Assembly: GCA_015680685.1 (NCBI GenBank)
Contig: MNCI01003964.1
Location: forward strand, 237,420 to 301,419
Origin: Gnetum montanum
Lineage: Eukaryota; Streptophyta; Gnetopsida; Gnetales; Gnetaceae
Length of the DNA: 64,000 nt
Reading direction: 5' to 3'
Positions 57,337-64,000 of this stretch are shown here, piece by piece (within the stretch, counting starts at the first letter, position 1; the number at the start of each line of letters is the position of its first letter). A program made the position numbers and the translations under genes. The notes under the pieces were generated by a model that did not search any database, was not told where the DNA came from, and saw only the letters and a list, made by a program, of their open reading frames with translations.

Positions 57337-57700
57337 TAACTAACCATAAAGCAGTTTTCTTATCTTCAACAAAGTCTAAATCCAAGGTTATAGTAAATCT
57401 TATTACTAAGTTTAAATGGCTTCATTAATTTTTTAGTAAACTTAAGGAGAATGTTTCATTACCAATGATAATTTTTTGTGATAGTCAAAGTACAATCAAA
57501 TCGATTAAAAATCTAGTGCTTCCTGAAAAAATGAAGCACAATGAGATTATTGTTTACTATATCTGTAACACCTTTTCTAAAGATTTTATCTATCTAGTTT
57601 ACATCAATAATAATGCCTAGCTTGTTGATAGTTTTACCAACTCATTGAGTGTTAAAAATTTCAAGTTTGTAAGTGGACTGAATTTGCAATCCTTGTAATA
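57337..57700 (+). pseudogene. Copia E RNase H, C-terminal part after the D insertion
   Basis: The + strand reads NHKAVFLSSTKSK, then FCDSQSTIKSIKN, EKMKHNEIIVYYI and LVDSFTNSLSVKNF, the end of Copia RNase H (ALSSTEAEY, CDNQSAIxLxKN, RTKHIDIRYHFI, ADIFTKPL). One TAG interrupts it. It continues the frame region left off at 39554. Confidence 0.85.
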
Positions 57701-57717
57701 AAAACTTATGCTTCATT

Positions 57718-58063
57718 TGATAAAAGATGTCAAAGATATTTAAACTCTTCATTTCATTTTTCTTATTTTATTTTTTCTCATTGTATTATTACTCTCACTG
57801 TGATTTCTTATACCATTTTTATACATTGTTATCACAATAGTAAAAATATTAGTTTAAAAAAGATAATTGATGTTTGTTAAGATGTATTATTAAGCATTTG
57901 ATAAAGTTATGTTTTATTGTAACAATTTATCTTTCGAACACATTGTTTTACACATCTTAAATAACCATTAAATGGTAAACATGAAATTATCGTTATGAGT
58001 TCAATTTTTTTACTATCTTATCTAGCTACAAGATTACTCATTGAAGATTCTAGAAACTTAAAA
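57718..58063 (+). repeat. 3' LTR of Copia E
   Basis: TGATAAAAGATG to CTTAAAA; about 346 bp, matching the 5' LTR at 35574-35897 with moderate divergence. Confidence 0.75.
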
Positions 58064-61000
58064 TTTCATGTTTCTTCATTATCATTTGAAGTATTTCTTT
58101 GTTTTCATTGGTGGAGATTTTAATAGTTGATGAGGTGTGGTGATTCTCTCTTTTCTTCCACATGTCAACAGAGTCAACCATTTGAATGTTATTTTCTTTG
58201 TGATCTTAAACCTGTCCCATAACTTGTTAGAGAATCATGGAGCATTAATGAAATCCAATGGATGACTTTTTGGCCTTAAGAATTTAATTAGTGATGAAGA
58301 TAGAGGAGGAAAAAGACCATAACTAGGCTCCTATATTTCTTTGAACATAATTTTTTTCTTTGGTTTTGATGTATCTATCTTCTTTATTATCTTTGAATTA
58401 CCTCTAGTTCCATCTCTATACCCTTCCTATTTTCAGTGTTCAATGCTAGTTTAGATTGCATGGTAAACACCATTGCTAGAATTGATGTGCTAGCTTGTTC
58501 TACATCACTTGTAGCCTATTCATTCAAGGGAACTTGTGTTGCAATCACTTAATCATGATTCGCCACAATAGCTACATTTCTTACTAAAATTACATTTTCA
58601 AGAGGGATGACTCCACTAATAAGCTCTAAAGTCCTTCCATATGCAGCTTTTCCAAGGCCCTTGCATCGTGTTGTAGAGTTGTTCACTAGCATTTGCTTTG
58701 CTTTCCTATTCCATTCGATAGAGTTGGATTGTGTTCTTTAGTTACATAGCCTAACTCTTAGTTTGATTCCCTTTCTTCATGCCTTGTTAAGATTGGTGTG
58801 CTGACTTTGAATGCTTAGCTTTCCATATAAAATATCATCTTTGCTAGAATGATGTTCCACTTGAACACAACAATAATCATTTTGATTTAAGAGGACATCA
58901 TAATAATCATCATTTAATTCCATGATTGTACCTCAAAATATCACCATTTTTCATAATAAGCTTATTGTGAGAGATTAAATATCATTACCTGTATATAAAT
59001 AATCATCAAAGGGTAGGAAGTCATCCTATGATTGGTTGACCTGATGGATCTAACCTATTCAAGTAGAATGTTGTCACTATTTAATACAATGATTACCATA
59101 TGATGAAGTCATCATTATGTATCATTCATATCATTCATCATTGTATGACATCAACATTCACTATTATAGGTAAGCATTTAAATTGGTTGATTACTTATAG
59201 ATTTGATATTCAATGATGAGCTGCATGAGCACTATATGGTCTTTTAGCCTAATGATTATTTAAGCTAAAAACATATGACTTATAAGTCATTGTTTAACAA
59301 GATGGGGATCATTATTAGCTTAGGATTGTAGTTTGACTTAACATAGACATCATATAATTTATGCAATATCTAGTTACCATTATGATGAGATGTGTTTGGT
59401 TACTAAGTCACTAAATCATCATATCTTTGTACAACTATGTGTCCAAATGAAATAGTCACTATTTGTATATAAATTTAAATGATGATCAAAACACTTACCA
59501 TATACTGATGTCATCATATATTATCATTGGTCATCTTATGATGTGATACAGTGATTAATGACCTATGAATGTAACACCCTATTCTACTACACTTGGCTAA
59601 GATGAAGTAATGTATAGGATCATCCAAATAACACAATGGAAGTAGAAGCTACCTAAAAATCCAATATTATATGAGAATTGAATAACATAAACCACATGAT
59701 TTTTATATTTCGCAACATCAAACTATACAAAAACCATGCCAACTGAAAGGCTATGCAAATATATCAATTTATATAATTGTATGTTTCTACATAAATCAGA
59801 AACCTATATTGATCTCATTGTATAATAGAAAAATATATATAATATACATATGAGTATTGCAAGAGTCATGCATAATTATATAATAACATAGTACCTATGG
59901 AAGTGAACACTCAACCAACACACAATCATATATATAATAAGTGTCATGCATAATTAACCATATTTCCATGGCACAACTTGTCTTCCACACCACATGAATT
60001 TCCATAATGATACCCACATATTTTTATCCACAACACAGCATCAAACATAATATAGATCATATATATCAATAAATCAATCATAGGATACATTACCAGTACT
60101 ATGATGGACATACAATACTAACTTATACACATAACCTATGTGGCTACTAGCATATCCACACTTAATGTAACATGTGTAATGTTGCTATGGATACTCAAAA
60201 TTAATCATTTTTCTATAGGTCTTTTATTAGTCTTTTATTTACCCAATTGGTGCTAGGGTTTATCAACCTATGACCCATAACTAGTAGCCTTATTGAGGAC
60301 TAACTATATGGATGTACACACCTATGTCATGTACCAGTTGTAGGGACAAACCCACCTATTCTCTTCCACTTCTATGATGAGGTCTATGATAGGAGTCTTC
60401 TTGATGCACTGTAGTGAGGGTCAATCCATAATTACCTATAGGGTACCTCATCACCAATGGACCATGTCCTCATGCTAGCATCAATTATTCATGACCATTA
60501 TAAGTGTTGTTGTGAAGACATGTACCAATCCAAATGAACTTAAGCCATCACATATTATAATCACAATACATCTAAGGTAAACATATGACATGCCCATATA
60601 TATCCAAGTCTAACAGTAACGCATAATTCATGAAGATGATACCACAAAATGGAATAAAAAAATTTCAATAATAGATTAATTATAATTTCATAAAAGGGTA
60701 ACTAATATAACCTCAAAAACATACACCCTAAGGAACAAAATAAATTTTATAATTAAAAAGTATTTAGAGGATGATCCCAACAATATCAATTTCACCTCAA
60801 TTGAACTTCTAGAGATAAAGTAATTTATTTTTAAAATTTATTAATAAAATATTAATATTTAATTATTTTAAAACATAACTAAAATACCTAAAAGCACTCA
60901 AATAGAACCCATACCCAAAATTCATGATATTAATGCTTTGTTAATCATCATAACATCACAACTAATTTTCAAAAGCCTTAAATAATTTAATTTGTCACAT

Positions 61001-61821
61001 ACTAGATCATGCATAACTTGCAAAAGAAAATTGTAAATTTGGAAATCCACAAAATTATGCATTCAAAATTCATTTTTATCCTATTTGTTCCACATGCCCA
61101 TACAACATGATCACATATACTAATCCATCTTAAAAATATAGAGGAAAGAAAATACAATCCACCAATTAAACTTGCTAAAGCAAAAAGTTTAAAACAAACA
61201 TGAAACCCTTAGGAATCCACCAAGTCTTTATTTACTCAAAATAAGTCCTATATTCACACATACATGATCAAAGCAATTCCAAATCCAAGTTTAGAGTAAA
61301 GAAAAATCCATTTCCAAAGCTAAAAATTTAAAAGAAGAGTTGATAATAGAAGAAACTAAGTAAAAACAAGTTCAAAATTCATTTCTATTTGTGTAAAGCA
61401 AAAAGAGAGAGAGAGAAAAAAAAAGAAACACTAAATTTAGAATGAAAACAAGGAAGAAAGGTGGTATCCATAAAATGTAATGATGTATATGTTTTATACA
61501 TATAAAATTATATAATATAATATGTTTTATAAACATTTATTTTCAACCATATTTTACTTTGATTTTTTGCATTTTTTGTATTTTTTATTCATAAGCATTT
61601 CATAAGTTTGTTTTTCATTTTCTTCCTTCAACTAATTCTTAGAAAATTCAAACATTCATAATAGAAATATTAGAATCTAAATCAAAATCCATTTGAACAT
61701 ACAAGATGCTTATCAAATATACTAAATGCCTACATACTAAAATCACATCCAAGAATCACACATAATAGTTCTACATTTCAAATGCATACATACTAAAATC
61801 ACACATAAAACACAAACATAT
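58064..61821. other. AT-rich repeat-like region, no gene seen
   Basis: No open frame longer than about 60 codons. 58064-58760 on the minus strand gives a broken, charged reading that might belong with the coiled-coil region at 34979-35407. TGTAACACCC at 59575, a common plant LTR start, is the only hint of another LTR. The rest is rich in ATCAT and TATA words. Confidence 0.4.
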
Positions 61822-62617
61822 TGATGAATTGTGATATCGCGTACGTGATATTGTGCATGCGATCTCACATCCACCATGCCATATCGCGTCCTGCCTCATC
61901 TTCTATAAATAAGAGGCGGTGCCCTTGGTTCCGATACAATTAGATTTAGACCCTTAGCCAGACTCTTGCAGTTTTGTCATTCCAGAGTTAGAATTATTTA
62001 TGTGTGCCTGTAGTAGGAGTCATAGCGTGAACAGATCTTTATTCGAGCAATTTGTACTTGAGCACAATTTTGTGTACAATAATAAATACTAACTTTATCA
62101 TAAACCTTGCAGCATACAGATTAGGCTAATTATTAATTAATGATTGTTTAACACTTTCCTAGTTAATTAATATCTCTTTCAACCTTCAACCACCTTAGTT
62201 AAATACACTCAGTATGATTGCTTCGAGCATGCGTGTAGCGCTTGGTAACCTAGTAATGATTAGCATTTGGTAACCCCAGCAACGTTGCACTGGTTCAGGA
62301 TGTGTACGGCAAGTGGGATGGATACTGGTGTTAGGAACATTTAGAACTTAGTTAATGTAAGTTAGCCACTTAGTTCTCTCTCCCTCTCCTTTATTAGCAG
62401 AAGACATAAAAAATACAAAAGCTATAAAAATCATATACCTCAAGCTTACTTATCCATACAACCATGAAAATACAAGTAAGTTTGGGAAGACAACCATTGA
62501 TTAACCCTTAGTGTTCCATTAAGGCGCATAAGCACTTGGTCCTTGGAGTTCGACCAGATTGTGCGTGAAACACTCGTATTCGTATGGTTGAGTGTAGGGG
62601 TACCTCACCACTCATCA
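61822..62617 (+). repeat. Solo LTR (796 bp) with CATAT target duplication
   Basis: TGATGAATTG to CACTCATCA, flanked by CATAT at 61817-61821 and 62618-62622. TATA-type box TCTATAAATAAG near 61903. U3 holds GATATCGCG and TACGTGATAT words. No internal sequence attached. Confidence 0.9.
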
Positions 62618-62762
62618 CATATACTAGACTATTACTCTTGTATCCCAATCCATCTTCCTTACTAGTCACACCACCTTCCTAATACATCTCATAGGACTTG
62701 CATATAATCATGTTAGTTAAATAGAAAAAGTCATCATATCACAATAGCCAAAACATCATAAC

Positions 62763-63792
62763 TTATGAGTGGCGAGGTACCCCTACACTCAACCATACGA
62801 ATACGAGCGTACACGCGTGATCCGGTCGAACTCCACAGACTAAATGCCTTAACGCCACAAGAAACACTTGGGGTTAATCGTTCATTGTCTTCCCAGGCTT
62901 GCTTGTAAGTGTCACGATGTATGGTTAAGCAAGTCTGAGGTATGTGATTTTTTTGGTATTTTCGGCTTATCTTCTATGCTATCAGGGGAAAGGGTTGAGA
63001 AACTAAACTAACTCTAACTAACGTCCTAGTCTAAATTAACTAGCGTCAGCATCCGTTCCCACTTACCGGACACACCCTGAACTATGCAACTGTGGCTTAC
63101 CAAACGCTAATCATTACTGGGATCGCCACACGTAACGCAAGTGCTTGAAGTGGTCGTACTGAGGCACCTATTTAGCCTATGTGTGATAAGCAGCCGATTC
63201 CTTAGCCAGCCGTACACACTCGTGGGTGCTCGTAACTAAGTCGTACTTATCACACGTTCTAGCCTAGCAATGAGCAGCCGATTCCTCAACTAGCCGTACA
63301 CATCGGACTACCACTGGGATTACCAAGCGCAAAATCCTAGAATACGCTACTGGGTTACCAAGCAGCCAATGCTCGTAATTGAGTCGTACTCATGCATTGC
63401 GTCAAGCAACCGATTCCTTGACTAGCCGTACACGTCCGTAGACGCTCGTAATCAAGTCGTACTTGAACGCACTAGGAAAGCAGTAAATGAAAGCAACAAA
63501 TGAAACCACGTGCTGCAAGGTTTATCAAATCAAGTTCGTCTTTATTGCCGTACACAACTTGGGTTCAGGTTACAAGCTGCTCGAATAAAGAGCCATTCAC
63601 TCTAGGACTCCTACTGCGGGCACATGGGGAAAAAATTCGAACTCTGGAGTGATCAATCTGCCAGAGCTTCGCTACACTAGCCAGGATTGGGAAATGAAGG
63701 GAGTGCCGCCTCTTATTTATAGATATGGCGGCGGGACGCGATATCGTAGGGTAAGACACGATATCGCGGCACATGCAAGTCACGTCTCATCA
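62763..63792 (-). repeat. Solo LTR (1030 bp) with ATAAC target duplication
   Basis: Left border TTATGAGTGG (a changed TGATGAGTGG), right border GTCTCATCA, flanked by ATAAC at 62758-62762 and 63793-63797. On the minus strand TATA box TCTATAAATAAG is near 63715. Same subfamily as 61822-62617 but opposite in orientation and 145 bp from it. About 200 bp longer, with extra CCGATTCCTNRACTAGCCGTACAC-type tandem blocks at 63190-63440. Confidence 0.9.
63190..63440. repeat. Tandem blocks inside the solo LTR
   Basis: Three diverged copies of a block with GCAGCCGATTCCTTAGCCAG-like sequence followed by CCGTACAC and CTCGTAA-TAAGTCGTACT. They are absent from the neighbouring solo LTR and explain its shorter length. 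Confidence 0.7.
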
Positions 63793-64000
63793 ATAACATA
63801 TAAATCATCATCATAACCAACTAACTCATCCCTACATTCCATTGAAACTACATACATATATATAAGCTATAATCATAATGTAATTCCCAATATCTATAGA
63901 AAGAATATTACACTAATCCTTGGTGATATGGATATTGTTGGAAAGCTATGTTCAAATACTTTATCATAGGATTATTAAACTACATATCATGCTCATCAAA

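Larger units (their letters stand above)
35569..58068 (+). mobile_element. Copia element E, outermost layer of a three-level nest
   Basis: The 5' LTR is 35574-35897 (TGTTAAAG...CTTAACA) with a degenerate Met-tRNA primer site TGATATTAAAGTGG right after it. The 3' LTR is about 57718-58063. Flanks TTTCT (35569-35573) and TTTCA (58064-58068) match at four of five positions. Without the nested insertion (39555-57336) it is about 4.7 kb, normal for Copia. Coding pieces on the + strand: gag and zinc knuckle near 36000-36650, pre-integrase RLEHVNV near 37240, integrase about 37380-37980, reverse transcriptase 38400-39115, RNase H split between 39440-39554 and 57337-57700. Many stops; inactive. Confidence 0.85.

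Noticed and set aside
1-64000. CRISPR arrays, bacterial operons, tRNA or rRNA genes
   Set aside because: Plant nuclear context; no regularly spaced repeats with unique spacers, no tRNA cloverleaf or rRNA core noticed by eye.

Overview
This window looks like nuclear DNA of a large-genome land plant. A gymnosperm such as a conifer is my best guess. The grounds are a plant BRO1-domain gene split by very long introns (one of about 9.6 kb, one of 3.6 kb), a background of old nested LTR retrotransposons with many in-frame stops, and low GC. The species is an inference; nothing in the sequence names it.

Host genes occupy roughly 14.0-31.2 kb, all on the + strand. A small two-exon gene (69 aa, one membrane segment) at 14240-15442 is followed after only 111 bp by a complete six-exon gene for a BRO1-like protein (381 aa, 15554-31166). 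All ten splice borders of the BRO1 gene are GT-AG and the frame is open throughout. Its introns hold an inverted pair of Copia 3' ends, an antisense LINE fragment, a foldback of about 92 nt that resembles a miRNA precursor or MITE, and decaying tandem copies of part of its own exon 5.

The rest is retroelements. At the left, the 3' half of a Ty3/Gypsy element of Athila/Tat type (element A, +) runs from the window edge to 12105 and is interrupted at 1814-9250 by an antisense gag-protease insertion (element C). A solo LTR (12282-13161) and a LINE 3' end follow. At the right is a three-level nest: Copia E (+, 35574-58063) was split by Copia D (-, 39555-57336), and one LTR of D was split by a full-length Gypsy element B (-, 43959-56352, 5-bp target duplication GACAT). 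Two further solo LTRs of the same LTR superfamily lie at 61822-62617 and 62763-63792, each with perfect 5-bp target duplications.

The most interesting pattern is inside the Gypsy family. Elements A and B are independent copies in opposite orientation. Upstream of the extra 3' open reading frame, which sits after integrase, both carry the same arrangement: a TATA box, then 155 nt to a consensus 5' splice site, then an intron of 294 or 295 nt whose acceptor lies directly against the ATG. This reads like a private promoter-plus-intron cassette for the additional ORF. Other points of note are the exon-5-derived repeats, the foldback, the inverted LTR arrangements, and an assembly artefact bounded by two N bases.
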